From Lewinella sp041392765 (lineage in GTDB: Bacteria > Bacteroidota > Bacteroidia > Chitinophagales > Saprospiraceae): a stretch of DNA of 64,000 bases. The translations under genes were made by a program, and so were the position numbers. Where the stretch lies: the NCBI GenBank assembly GCA_041392765.1, contig JAWKLL010000003.1, positions 161,477-225,476 of the forward strand. Reading direction: 5' to 3'. The notes below the pieces were generated by a model. The model was not told where the DNA came from and made no database searches. It saw only the letters and a program-made list of their open reading frames with translations. Position 1 is the stretch's first letter, and every line of letters starts with the position of its first letter. Shown piece after piece: positions 41,569-51,211 of this stretch.

Positions 41569-41670
41569 GTGATCCCATTTTTGGCTTGGCTTTATGCACT
41601 AAGCGTAGGAATACTTGCACAAAGCGTGTGTATAAAGACAAGCCTTCAGAAAAAATGGGATCCGTTATTT
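41563..41670. repeat. Long imperfect inverted repeat (element D)
   Basis: Left arm AAATAAGTGATCCCATTTTT continuing to GGCTTGGCTTTATGCAC; right arm GTGTGTATAAAGACAAGCC and AAAAAATGGGATCCGTTATTT. The arms pair over about 35 bases with a few bulges around a central stretch of about 28 bases. The right arm runs into TTATTTCCGTCAAAT (41665-41679), which is identical in element E (52281). The left end overlaps the stop codon of the Omp85-like gene. It could act as a bidirectional terminator between this gene and the TPR gene, or be a repeat of mobile origin. Confidence 0.6.
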
Positions 41671-41704
41671 CCGTCAAATTACTATGTAGCAATTTCAACC
41701 ACCA

Positions 41705-42559
41705 TCAATACCCCCTCAGATCGGAATAAACACCCAGCGAAATGACCTGCCATGTATTTAACACATGCAGTACCTCAGCTTGGTGCAAAGCGGCTATCGC
41801 AACAAGTGCGTGATCCTGATGAGTCGTCTCTGTCTCAGGCGGTAGGATGGAACGACCATAGTACTCAGGAAAAGCATTGGGGTTTTTAAGTACCATTCCA
41901 CGCGCCGCATTCGACCATATTTCAAAACCTAAACCTGCATGATAGCAAAGTTTTTCAAGTTGTAGCAGTTGTTCTGGCGTTACCGTATGCAACAAACAGG
42001 AAAACGTCTGAAAGGGTGAATGTTTAACCCAACCCATTTCGGCATAAACGGGGATGCGTTTTTTATCTACGATATGGTATCCCACAGGACGGCGATCGTA
42101 GTACACCTGATCGCGATAGCGAAACCCAGAATCGGGATGAGGAATACTTAGAACAACTGCCTTGGCTGGGTCTAAGGCTTGCATCCACAGTATTTCAAAA
42201 GTGCCGTGGTAAGTAAGTTGAAGCCCTTCTGGTGTTTTAGCAATGGGCAATACCCCAAATTTAGACCATACACTGCGTGCTACGCCCTCTTTTTTTAGTG
42301 CTGCTGCTGCCATCCCCATCATCCACCAAGCATCTTTATCACTTGGGGCAAGGGCAATCGTTTTTTTGTTGTAATGAAAGGAAGGTTTCCATTCCCGCCT
42401 TTGGTGGTAGATACGCCCTAAGGACTGGTAAGGCGGCATCCAATCAGGTGCCAATTTGATAACTCTTTTAAACAATTTCACAGCATGATATACATCGCCT
42501 AATTCCTCATATCGGCGAGCCTCTTCAAATAGTTGCTTGTAATCAGGCGGGATGTACAT
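41705..42559 (-). CDS. TPR protein of unknown function
   Basis: A 284-residue cytoplasmic protein. The first 90 residues form three TPR units (EEARRYEELGDVYHAVKLFK, WMPPYQSLGRIYHQRREW, KDAWWMMGMAAAALKKEG). The rest is a domain I do not know, with FGVLPIAKTPEG, LSIPHPDSGFRYRDQVYYDR, GYHIVDKKRIPVYAEMG and WVKHSPFQTFSCLLH. Several Trp and His residues are conserved-looking but no catalytic motif is evident. Divergent from dapA. Confidence 0.75.
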   Translation of the reverse strand: MYIPPDYKQLFEEARRYEELGDVYHAVKLFKRVIKLAPDWMPPYQSLGRIYHQRREWKPSFHYNKKTIALAPSDKDAWWMMGMAAAALKKEGVARSVWSKFGVLPIAKTPEGLQLTYHGTFEILWMQALDPAKAVVLSIPHPDSGFRYRDQVYYDRRPVGYHIVDKKRIPVYAEMGWVKHSPFQTFSCLLHTVTPEQLLQLEKLCYHAGLGFEIWSNAARGMVLKNPNAFPEYYGRSILPPETETTHQDHALVAIAALHQAEVLHVLNTWQVISLGVYSDLRGY

Positions 42560-42746
42560 GAAAATTACTACAGTTTTGCTACAAAATTACATCGCTTATC
42601 CTCATTCCGCAATTATCAGCTTGAGTTTATTAACTAGATTTTGGACATAGCGGATTTTTTAACAATAATTTTCCGTTCAAATCTACTGTTGTGATAAATA
42701 GTTGCTAAAAAAATCCCCCTACCTTGTGCAAAATTTAAAGTTGCTG

Positions 42747-43637
42747 ATGAAGGAACATGCTTGGAGCGGGGTCTATACCGCTATTGTTACCCCATTCAAA
42801 AATGGGGAGGTGGATTACGAAAGCTTCCGCCAACTCATCGAACAACAAGTTGCAGGTGGTGTGGCTGGTATTGTTGTAATGGGTACTACGGGGGAATCAC
42901 CCACGTTGAACATAGACGACCACTTAGATGTAGTAGCGGCAGCCATTGAAATGGTAGGGGGGCGCATTCAAGTCATAGCAGGCACGGGTTCCAATGACAC
43001 CCGTCACGCCATTCACAGCACTCGCAGGGCACATACCTTGGGGGCAGATGGTTTCCTCCAGGTAGGGCCTTACTACAACAAACCCAGCCAAGAAGGTCTG
43101 TTTCAGCATTTTTCTGCTATCGCTGAGGTAACCGACCGCCCCATTATGCTGTACTCTATTCCAGGGCGTAGTGGTATTGCTATCGACGTAGAAACAGTGG
43201 CGCGTCTGCGACAGCAGCATGCTCATATCAATTGTATCAAAGAAGCGGGCGGTTCCTGCGACAAGGTATCTCGGCTGGTGCGTGAAATGGGAGATGATAT
43301 GGTAGTACTGGCGGGCGATGACTCCCTGACGCTTCCCTTTATGTCCGTAGGTGCCAAGGGGGTGGTAAGTGTTACATCCAATCTTTTTCCCAAAGCAATG
43401 GTGGAGATGGTGCAAAACGCATTAGGCAACGATTTTGCCGCCGCCACTGCTATCCATCAACGTCTTTTTCCGTTGTTTGAACGGATGCTTTCTTTGGAAC
43501 CCAATCCTGTTTGCATCAAATATGCGCTTTTTAAGGCGGGCTTCATACAATCCCCCGAAGTCAGGTTGCCGCTAACGACTCCCACGCCTGCCAACCAAAA
43601 TTTATTAGACGATTTGCTCAAACCCTATTTGTTATGA
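42747..43637 (+). CDS. dapA: 4-hydroxy-tetrahydrodipicolinate synthase
   Basis: Condenses pyruvate with aspartate semialdehyde in lysine and peptidoglycan-precursor synthesis. The ATG at 42747 (MKEHAWSGVYTAIVTPF) gives 296 residues, the normal size; the longer frame starts with TTG and is not used. Motifs: GVAGIVVMGTTGESPTL, VIAGTGSNDTRHAI, ADGFLQVGPYYNKPSQEGL, IMLYSIPGRSGIAI and the Schiff-base Lys in INCIKEAGGSCDK. Its stop overlaps the dapB start by 4 bases. Confidence 0.96.
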   Translation: MKEHAWSGVYTAIVTPFKNGEVDYESFRQLIEQQVAGGVAGIVVMGTTGESPTLNIDDHLDVVAAAIEMVGGRIQVIAGTGSNDTRHAIHSTRRAHTLGADGFLQVGPYYNKPSQEGLFQHFSAIAEVTDRPIMLYSIPGRSGIAIDVETVARLRQQHAHINCIKEAGGSCDKVSRLVREMGDDMVVLAGDDSLTLPFMSVGAKGVVSVTSNLFPKAMVEMVQNALGNDFAAATAIHQRLFPLFERMLSLEPNPVCIKYALFKAGFIQSPEVRLPLTTPTPANQNLLDDLLKPYLL

Positions 43638-44362
43638 ACATCCTTCTCAATGGTAGCAAGGGAAGAATGGGGCAGGCCATTACACGCCACGCCCTTGAAT
43701 ACGATGTTTTTATCGCTGCGTCCTTAGACAGGGACGATGATGCGCTGGCTGCCATGCCCCACTGCGATGTAGTGGTAGATTTTAGCTTTCATACCGCCAC
43801 CGTTCCCTTGCTGGAACTGGCCGCTGAGCAGGGGAAACCCGTCGTCATCGGCACCACAGGCCACCAAGCCGCAGAACAAGCAGCGATTCGCACTTTAAGC
43901 CAACAAATACCTGTGGTATGGGCTGGCAATTATGCGATTGGGGTAAATCTACTATTTTACCTTACGGAAAAAGCCGCTGCTATCCTCCATTCGGACTATC
44001 ATCCCGAGATTGTAGAAATGCACCACCGAATGAAGCAAGATGCCCCCAGTGGCACGGCTATGAATTTGGCGGAGGCTATCCTACGTGGCAGAGGTTGGCA
44101 ACAGGATGCCCTGACTTTTGGCCGTCAAGGCATCACAGGTGAACGCCCCGACCAACAAGTGGGCATCCATGCCCTGAGAGGGGGCGAAATTGTTGGCGAC
44201 CACACCGTAATCTTTGCAGGCCCGGGGGAATGCCTGAAATTGCAGCATACCGCATCCGACCGTCGTATCTTTGCCCAAGGAGCTTTGACCGCCGCCCGTT
44301 GGGTGCGAAACCGCCCCCCGGGGCTATATAATATGCAGGATGTGATAGGGTTGAGAGATTGA
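43634..44362 (+). CDS. dapB: 4-hydroxy-tetrahydrodipicolinate reductase
   Basis: A 242-residue NAD(P)H reductase acting directly after DapA. Seen: MNILLNGSKGRMGQAI (cofactor loop), VVVDFSFHTATVPL, GTTGHQ, NYAIGVNLLFYLTEKAA, the substrate site IVEMHHRMKQDAPSGTA and LRGGEIVGDHTVIFAG. The ATGA overlap with dapA indicates translational coupling. The frame is intact. Confidence 0.96.
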   Translation: MNILLNGSKGRMGQAITRHALEYDVFIAASLDRDDDALAAMPHCDVVVDFSFHTATVPLLELAAEQGKPVVIGTTGHQAAEQAAIRTLSQQIPVVWAGNYAIGVNLLFYLTEKAAAILHSDYHPEIVEMHHRMKQDAPSGTAMNLAEAILRGRGWQQDALTFGRQGITGERPDQQVGIHALRGGEIVGDHTVIFAGPGECLKLQHTASDRRIFAQGALTAARWVRNRPPGLYNMQDVIGLRD

Positions 44363-44613
44363 TGAATCGTCGATAATTTTACCCTAAATACACGCTATAC
44401 AAGTCAGTCTATTCTGTGCCATTCCTTGTAAGGGGGTACTACGCCTGTACGTGCATCAATGCTAAAAATCACCGTATTCCCTGATGCCAAGACTATATTG
44501 AAACTGCCATATTGGGTCTATACGCCACTATTCCTTGTCAATTTGTCAGAAAAACAAGCAATGGCACACACTTTGCCTATGGGAATGCTGTTTATTATCA
44601 AACTAAAGAGCGT

Positions 44614-46479
44614 ATGAAAAAGGGTAACATAGCAGTTCAAACCGAGAATATTTTTCCCATCATCAAACAGTTCCTGTATTCCGATCAGGAGATTTTCTTA
44701 AGAGAATTAGTGTCCAATGCAGTGGATGCCACCACGAAGCTCAAAACACTTGCTTCCAAAGGTGAACCGGTGGGTGATATTTCGGATTTGACAATACATA
44801 TCATCCTTGACAAAGATAATAACACGCTTACCATCCGCGACCGTGGTATTGGTATGACGGAGGATGAGGTAGAAAAATATCTCAATCAGGTAGCTTTTTC
44901 CAGTGCCCAAGAGTTTTTGGACAAATACAAGGATGAAGCTAATATCATAGGCCATTTTGGCCTCGGTTTTTATTCTGCCTTTATGGTGGCGAATAAAGTG
45001 GAAGCCGTCACCCGCTCTTGGAAAGAAGGAGCTACGGGGGTCACTTGGTCTTGCGAAGGCGATCCTTCCTATGAAATATCGCCCAATGATAAGGCCGAAC
45101 GCGGCACCGACATTGTGCTGCATATACCCGCCGAACACAGCGAATACTTAGATGATAATCGCATTGATGAACTCCTTCACAAGTACTGCAAATTCTTGCC
45201 CTTCCCTGTTCAATTCGGCACTCGTACGGAAACGGTAACCGAGGGTGAAGGCGAAGAAGCCTCCTCTCAGGAAGTGGAAGTACCCAATATCATCAATGAC
45301 CACTTTCCTATTTGGAAGAAGGCACCTACTGAACTGCAAGACGAGGACTACCGGAAGTTTTATCAGACCCTCTACCCGTACAGTACCCCTCCGATGTTCT
45401 GGATTCACCTCAACATCGACTACCCATTCAACCTGACGGGCATCTTGTATTTCCCCAAGTTGGGCAATGCTTTTGAAGTGCAGAAAAACAAGATACAGCT
45501 CTACTCTAACCAAGTTTATGTTACCGATGAAGTCAAGGACATTGTGCCGGAATTCCTTACCATGCTGCACGGTGTGATTGATTCTCCTGATATTCCGCTC
45601 AACGTTTCGCGTTCCTACTTACAGGCGGATCAGAACGTGAAAAAAATCAACGCCCACATTACCAAAAAAGTAGGCGACAAGTTGAGCGAACTTTTCAAAA
45701 AGGACAGACCCTCCTTTGAAGAAAAATGGAACGACCTGAGCGTTTTTGTCAAATACGGGATGCTGACGGACGAGAAGTTCTACGAGCGGGCAACTTCCTT
45801 TGTGCTGCTTAAAAACACCGCACAGGAAACTTTCACCTTAGCGGACTACCGCGCCAAAGTGGAGGCCGCCCAAAAAGACAAATACGAGCGCACCGTAATG
45901 ATTTACGCCAATGACCCCGCCTCGCAGGATGCAGCTATCAAGGCTGCTAAAAAGCAGGGTTACGATGTGCTGCTCATGGATCACCCTATCGATGTGCACT
46001 TTATCCAGCAGTTGGAACACAAAGAAGACAAACTCACCTTTGTGCGCATTGATTCCGATACCATCGACAATTTAGTACAGAAAGACAAAACCAAGGATTC
46101 TGTGCTGACGGAGGCGCAAACAGATGCTGTGAAAGGTATCTTTTCTAAGGTAGCCGGTGAAGACAAGTCTATTGAAATCAAACCGCTATCGCCCGAAGAT
46201 CAACCTGTTCAAATTGTACGACCTGAATTTATGCGCCGCTTCAAGGAAATGCAAATGATGCAAGGTGGCGGTATGGATTTCGGTGGTTTCCCCGATGATT
46301 ACAAGGTGGTCGTTAATGCCAATCACCCCATACTGACAGATAAAATGCTGAACCAAGCCGATGAGACGCGGCAACAGGAAGTGGCTGACTATCTGTACAA
46401 ATTGGCACTGCTCAACCAAAATATGCTCAAAGGCAGCGATCTGACGGCTTTTGTTGAGAAAAGTTTGGGGCTGATTTAA
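44614..46479 (+). CDS. htpG: Chaperone HtpG (Hsp90)
   Basis: A 621-residue Hsp90; the ATG at 44614 (MKKGNIAVQTENIFPIIKQF) is chosen because the upstream extension has no homology. ATPase motifs: ELVSNAVDATTKL, TIRDRGIGMTEDEVEKYL, GHFGLGFYSAFMVA; middle domain DSPDIPLNVSRSYLQAD; and a dimerisation tail. The tail is shortened as in other Bacteroidota and ends QNMLKGSDLTAFVEKSLGLI. The frame is intact over its length. Confidence 0.96.
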   Translation: MKKGNIAVQTENIFPIIKQFLYSDQEIFLRELVSNAVDATTKLKTLASKGEPVGDISDLTIHIILDKDNNTLTIRDRGIGMTEDEVEKYLNQVAFSSAQEFLDKYKDEANIIGHFGLGFYSAFMVANKVEAVTRSWKEGATGVTWSCEGDPSYEISPNDKAERGTDIVLHIPAEHSEYLDDNRIDELLHKYCKFLPFPVQFGTRTETVTEGEGEEASSQEVEVPNIINDHFPIWKKAPTELQDEDYRKFYQTLYPYSTPPMFWIHLNIDYPFNLTGILYFPKLGNAFEVQKNKIQLYSNQVYVTDEVKDIVPEFLTMLHGVIDSPDIPLNVSRSYLQADQNVKKINAHITKKVGDKLSELFKKDRPSFEEKWNDLSVFVKYGMLTDEKFYERATSFVLLKNTAQETFTLADYRAKVEAAQKDKYERTVMIYANDPASQDAAIKAAKKQGYDVLLMDHPIDVHFIQQLEHKEDKLTFVRIDSDTIDNLVQKDKTKDSVLTEAQTDAVKGIFSKVAGEDKSIEIKPLSPEDQPVQIVRPEFMRRFKEMQMMQGGGMDFGGFPDDYKVVVNANHPILTDKMLNQADETRQQEVADYLYKLALLNQNMLKGSDLTAFVEKSLGLI

Positions 46480-46657
46480 TCAAATCCGCCCGCGCTAAGG
46501 GGGTGGAGGGCGGCGAGCTTGCGAGCCGGTGCCACCGTAGTGAAACGGAGGTGGTACGGAGCGATAGCGAACCCCGGAAGCACCTGACCCCGCCCAATGG
46601 GTACGATGGAACCGTAACAGACGTTGCGGGGGAGCGCCCTAAGAGACTTGTTTAGTA
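46480..46657. repeat. GC-rich non-coding block behind htpG
   Basis: A roughly 178-base stretch much richer in G and C than the surroundings, with short stems such as ccacc(g)...ggtgg. No reading frame in it resembles a protein. It is adjacent to repeat copy B. It may be a repeat family of its own, but a second copy cannot be shown in this window. Confidence 0.4.
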
Positions 46658-46854
46658 AGAGTATGTCTAAAAATTTAATTTGGCTATATTCCAAAATCAG
46701 CCCCAGCAAATGGTTGGTGCTTTCTGATTTCCAAGGATTTTAGAACGTGGCGTCAGCATAAAAACTTCATTTAGCCCGCTAAAATCAGTTTTGATGCTTT
46801 AGCCACAACCTCAAATCGTTGAAAATCAGTTCGAAAAATTTTTAGACATACTCT
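46658..46854. repeat. Short terminal-inverted-repeat element, copy B
   Basis: A 197-base element with a perfect 19-base inverted repeat at both ends (AGAGTATGTCTAAAAATTT, 46658-46676, and its complement, 46836-46854). The subterminal TTAATTTGGCTATA resembles that of copy A, and the interior GAAGTTTTTATGCTGACGCC, read from the right end, resembles GAATTTTGTTCTGACCAAGGC of copy A. No coding capacity; a MITE-like element is the simplest explanation. Confidence 0.7.
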
Positions 46855-47009
46855 AACTCGCAAGGCATACAGCCCATTTTTCTAGTAACAACAAGAAATG
46901 ATAAACAACCGCCCTGTGGTGCAAACTGTGGGGTGTTTATAGTAAAATGCATAAGTTTTACGAGCTCTAGCATCCCACTGGCACGCAGTCTTACCAATAA
47001 ATCGTGCTC

Positions 47010-47832
47010 CTACCGCTCCGCCAAATACCCTTGCGCCACTTCTTCCACTATGCCAAAGGCCAGTAGTGCCTCGCGCAAGTGCTGACGAATAGCGGGCAAG
47101 TCATTCAGTGTGCGAGCATTTCGTACCTGTTCGAGTAGGTGTGCTGTTGTTTCAGGGGTATAAACTTCACGGAACGCCAATAGCAAAGCTTCTGGTACGT
47201 CGGTGAGCTTGCGCATCAGGTCGTAGGGCAGGTCTTGGGCGGACATGCGGGAGAGAAGTTCTAGCTCTTCTTCCAGCGTAGTGATGAGCTTTTCCATGGC
47301 TTCACCTTCTATGATGCCCTCTAACTTGCCTTTAGCTTCGCCTTCTATTTTGCCTTCCTGAACTGCCTGGTCCCACAGGCTACCGGGCAGATAAGCGACC
47401 CCCTCAAAGATGTTTTCCTTCATTTTTTGCATATCGGACTTGGTTAATTTGTAGGATGAGTAGATGTATTGCAGTAGTTGCTGAAGTGTTTGGATGACGA
47501 TGTCCTCCGGCAAATTTGACTCGTTGGCAAAGTTAAAGATTTTCCCAATAAATTGCAAGAGCATTGCCTTGTCTCGCCGGAATTTGTAAAGCAGGAAAGA
47601 GCTGCGTAGCATAAACCCGTATTCCAACTGAAACAGCATTTCATTAGATACCTGCGACAAATCCAGCAGCTCATAACTGAAAAACGGGATGTACCGCTTC
47701 AAATCAGGATGAGGCAGGTCGAAGTGGTCGGCGAAATCGCGTACCTTCCATTCCTCATCGCCGTGATAAACCACTATGGGTAGCACGAGGTGCAACAGTT
47801 TATCTCCGTTTCGGTATTGGTACTGGTAACAT
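47010..47832 (-). pseudogene. Rpn-family nuclease/transposase gene, N-terminal half missing
   Basis: The readable part corresponds to the C-terminal two thirds of Rpn (YhgA-like) recombination-promoting proteins: LVLPIVVYHGDEEWKVRDF, YIPFFSYELLDLSQVSNEM and a repetitive EGKIEGEAKGKLEGIIEGEA hinge. The catalytic PD-(D/E)xK half that should precede it is absent: upstream of about 47832 the sequence instead encodes, on the other strand, the N-part of the GH3 protein. The ORF's nominal start (47861) lies within that foreign stretch. Loss of the nuclease half makes this a remnant, unless the junction is an assembly fault. Confidence 0.75.
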
Positions 47833-50145
47833 TCCCACGATTGGGAGCGCCTTGACAGCATCGAGCTGTACCCTTTTCGCGCTTTGGTTCATCAAGGCGT
47901 GGTAGTATGATGGTGGACATCTTGAAGGTGCCTGCCTTAGAAAAAAAGCCTCACTATCCTACTCTCGCTTTCTGAAAATACGATTCTTAACCTTTTGAAA
48001 GATTCCCTCGATTTTCACGGCTTGGTTTTCACCGATGGCTTAGAAATGAAAGGTGTCACCAAATACTTCGGAAACGGCGAAGTAGAAGCCAATGCATTGA
48101 TTGCCGGCAACGACATACTGCTGTTGCCAGAAAGCATAGTGGATGCGAGGGCTGCCATACAAAAAAAGGTAGCTTCGGGTGACCTGTCTCAAAAAGACCT
48201 AGACCGTAAGGTCAAGCGGGTGCTACGCGCCAAATACCGGCTGGGGCTTACCCATTACACCCCACTACCCGACCAACAACTCCTTAGTAATTTGAATACA
48301 CCTGCGGCTATTGCGTTGAAGGAACAATTGGTAGAGGCAGCCTTGACGTTGGTGCGAAACGAGGGCAGTTTGGTGCCGATTCACGAGGTAGGTACGCAGC
48401 AAATTGCTTCATTAGCTATAGGTGCGACGGCACAAACACCCTTCCAGCAGCGGCTGTTGGATTATGCCCCTGTAGATTTATTGCGCACCTCGGCCAATAT
48501 CAGCACCAGCGAAGAAGCTCAATTATTGAAACGGCTTGAGGACGAAGATTTGGTGATTGTCAGCCTGCACAATATGGGGAAATCCTCATCCGACAACTTT
48601 GGCATACAACGCGCTACCGTACAGTTTCTTGAGAAGTTAAAGAAGCAAAATAAAGTCATATTGGTTGTCTTTGGCAACCCCTATAGCCTTAAAAATTTCG
48701 ACAATATAGGGGTGGTGTTGGAAGCCTATAATGAAGATAGCATGACCCAAGACAAAGCGGCGCAGGCGTTGATGGGGGCTGTTGGCCTCAATGGGCGTTT
48801 ACCCGTGACGGCTTCTGCTACCAGTCCTTACAATGCGGGTGTAAGCACCAGCCGTAGCTTCCGTATGGGGTATAGCGTACCCGAGCGGGTGGGTATGGAC
48901 AGCGATACCCTCCACTCATATCTAGCACAGTTGGCAGAGGAGGCGATACAGGCAGGTGCTACGCCCGGCTGCGTGGTATTGGTGGCGCGGCATGGTAAAA
49001 TTGTTTATCATGAAGCATTTGGCTACCATACCTATGACAAAAGCCGGCCCGTTCGGAAAGACGACATCTATGACCTTGCGTCGATTACCAAAGTGGCCGC
49101 TACCTCCATGGCAATTATGGACTTGGAGCAACAAGGGCGCATCAGCATAGATGAAACGTTGGAAAAATACCTGCCTGAGCTTGCAGGCACCAACAAGGAG
49201 GCACTCATTATCAGGGACATACTTGCCCACCGTGCAGCATTGAAGCCTTGGATTCCTTTTTATACGGCGACCTTAGACGAAAAAGGGCGGCGGACGGAAC
49301 AGTGGTACAGCGCAGCTGCTGGCGGTGATTTTAATGTTCGCATTACCAATAAACTCTATTTGCAGGATGTGTATTTAGATTCCATCTGGTATGCCATCGA
49401 CAACTCCGAGCTTAGGGGGAATAATAACTACCGTTACAGCGACTTAGGGTTTTATTATTTGGCACGTTTGGTGCAAAATGTCACGGGAAAATCTTTAGAC
49501 CAGTACATGGAAGAGCGGTTTTACGAACCGCTGGGGCTGTATAATATTGGTTTCAACCCTGTTCAATCTTTTTCGTTAAACCGCATACCTCCCACAGAGA
49601 ATGATACCTACTGGCGGAAAGAAAAGGTACAAGGCTTTGTACACGATATGGGGGCAGCTATGCTAGGAGGCGTGAGTGGCCACGCAGGATTGTTTGCCAA
49701 TGCTCATGACTTAGCCGTATTGGGGCAACTGTGGTTGCAACGCGGTATATATGCTAACCATGTATGGTTGAAACCAGAAATTGTGCGAGAATTTACCCAT
49801 CGCTATCCCAATGAAACCCGAAGGGGGTTGGGCTTTGATATGAAACAGTTGGACACCCTCAAAAGTCAGAATGTTTCTGAACTCGCAGGCCCAAAGGTTT
49901 TCGGCCATCTTGGGTTCACGGGTACCAGCATCTGGGCCGACCCCGATGAGGAGTTGCTTTTTGTTTTTCTTTCCAACCGCACGTGGCCTTCTATGAATAA
50001 TGGGAAGCTCAACAAATTGAACATACGGCCTCGTATGCAAACGGCGGTGTATCGCTCCATCACCCAGCCTGTGGTTAGGTCTTATCAAGTAACGCCCATT
50101 GAGACACTGGCACTACCCGATACCGTAGAATCTCACGAGCAATAG
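47831..50145 (+). pseudogene. GH3 / class C beta-lactamase-like fusion gene, 5' end missing
   Basis: In Bacteroidota, GH3 (NagZ-type) beta-hexosaminidases are often fused to a serine-beta-lactamase-like domain. Here the GH3 domain appears only from DWERLDSIELYPFRALVHQG (frame disturbed up to about 47990), then VPALEKKPHYP, then in one long frame DSLDFHGLVFTDGLEMKGV. The C-terminal 390 residues are the beta-lactamase-like domain with the SITK active-site motif in YDLASITKVAATS, RYSDLGFYYLA and HLGFTGTSIW. Some 200 N-terminal residues of GH3 are missing. From 47995 the frame is intact for 716 codons, which argues for a recent event or a misassembly. Confidence 0.75.
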
Positions 50146-50442
50146 TACGCGTTGGAAAATAGTTGTGAGGCGAAAAAAAGTAAACCACTTGGTAGCGTGG
50201 CATAGATGTGTTTATATTTGGTCGTCTTTATGATACGATATTGGGGAGCTTCTTCGTTATACGTATCCCGCCCTTGTTCTTACTTGTTAGGTTAGCACGA
50301 TTGTGGCTGCCAACACATTATTCAAACTACCCTTTCGCAATTGACGGCATGTGACCAATTTTAGCACGTGCGTCTTATTACTGAAGATAAGTTATTGAAC
50401 CTTCTTGAAAGAGGGAATAATCAGTAACTCAAATTAACTCGT

Positions 50443-50823
50443 ATGAAAAAGTTTTTGTTTTTATTGGTGTTCATTCCCTTTTTAGCAGGGGCACAAAGCA
50501 ATACAGCCGATATTGCCAAAGCTTTGAATGCAGGCAATGCGGACGCATTGGGTAGTTACTTCGACGAGTCCATTGAATTGTCTATCCTTGAAGAAGAGGG
50601 TATTTACAACAAAGCACAAGCGTTGCAAAAAGTACGAAAGTTTATGACCCAGTACAAAGTAACAGGCTTTGCCGAGGTACACCAAGGAGCATCTAGAAGC
50701 AGCGACTCACAGTATGTGATTGGCAATCTAACTACCTCCGATGGCACCTTTCGGGTATATATGTATCTTGCCAACACCAATGGTAAAATGATTATTCAGG
50801 AATTCCGGTTCGATAGCGAATAG
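50443..50823 (+). CDS. DUF4783 family exported protein
   Basis: A 126-residue protein with signal peptide MKKFLFLLVFIPFLAGAQ and a small NTF2-like domain (ADIAKALNAGNADALGSYFD, LSILEEEGIYNKAQALQKV, DGTFRVYMYLANTNGKMIIQ) typical of DUF4783. Function unknown; widely present in Bacteroidota. A 297-base gap before it holds a possible -7 element (TATATTTG, 50213-50220) and no gene that I can see. Confidence 0.88.
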   Translation: MKKFLFLLVFIPFLAGAQSNTADIAKALNAGNADALGSYFDESIELSILEEEGIYNKAQALQKVRKFMTQYKVTGFAEVHQGASRSSDSQYVIGNLTTSDGTFRVYMYLANTNGKMIIQEFRFDSE

Positions 50824-50850
50824 CAAGAATAGGATTTCTTTTCTCCCCAA

Positions 50851-50889
50851 TTCCCTGTTCTGGCCACTGTGTCGGGACAGGGATTTTTT
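50851..50889 (+). terminator. Intrinsic terminator behind DUF4783 gene
   Basis: Stem tccctgttc / gggacaggga (one mismatch) followed by six T residues. Confidence 0.8.
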
Positions 50890-50983
50890 ATGCCGCTATT
50901 ACGCTGAAAGCAGGACAGGTTATTAAAAAAAGTTTATTTTTGTTTTAAAATTAAAAAAATATTGTATTTTTGTGTTTTAAAAA

Positions 50984-51149
50984 TAGAGGTTATGTACGGG
51001 GAATTTGTATAGGGATTCAAATAAGATTTTTAGGTTAGGCAAGGAAAAGGTTCTTTTGCTTAGCCGTAGCTAAGGAAAATGGTTCTTTGACGCAGCATGG
51101 CGTAAAAAGATATTTGAAGCGCATACTAAATTCTCCTACATAACCTCTA
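50984..51149. repeat. Nearly palindromic MITE-like element (element C)
   Basis: A 166-base element bounded by TAGAGGTTATGTA and its complement TACATAACCTCTA; the similarity continues inward (GGGGAATTT vs AAATTCTCC; TTCAAATAAGATTTTTA vs the complement of aaaaagatatttgaa). The centre is the palindrome CTTAGCCGTAGCTAAG, so the entire element can fold into one long hairpin. A TA dinucleotide is present at both outer edges, as expected for TA-target duplications of IS630/mariner-like mobilisation. The region before it (50895-50983) is very AT-rich. Confidence 0.72.
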
Positions 51150-51211
51150 GTGCGTAGTAACGATTTATTCACCCTGCATGGCGGATAACGCGATGTATAA
51201 CAACTGATGCG

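Noticed and set aside
44410..44525. Minus-strand frame reading FNIVLASGNTVIFSIDARTG before a stop, 5' of htpG
   Set aside because: Only about 37 codons, disturbed frame upstream, no start; looks protein-like but cannot be supported as a gene.
47861..47861. Nominal start of the Rpn ORF as a true start
   Set aside because: The first residues are antisense to GH3 coding sequence, not Rpn homology.
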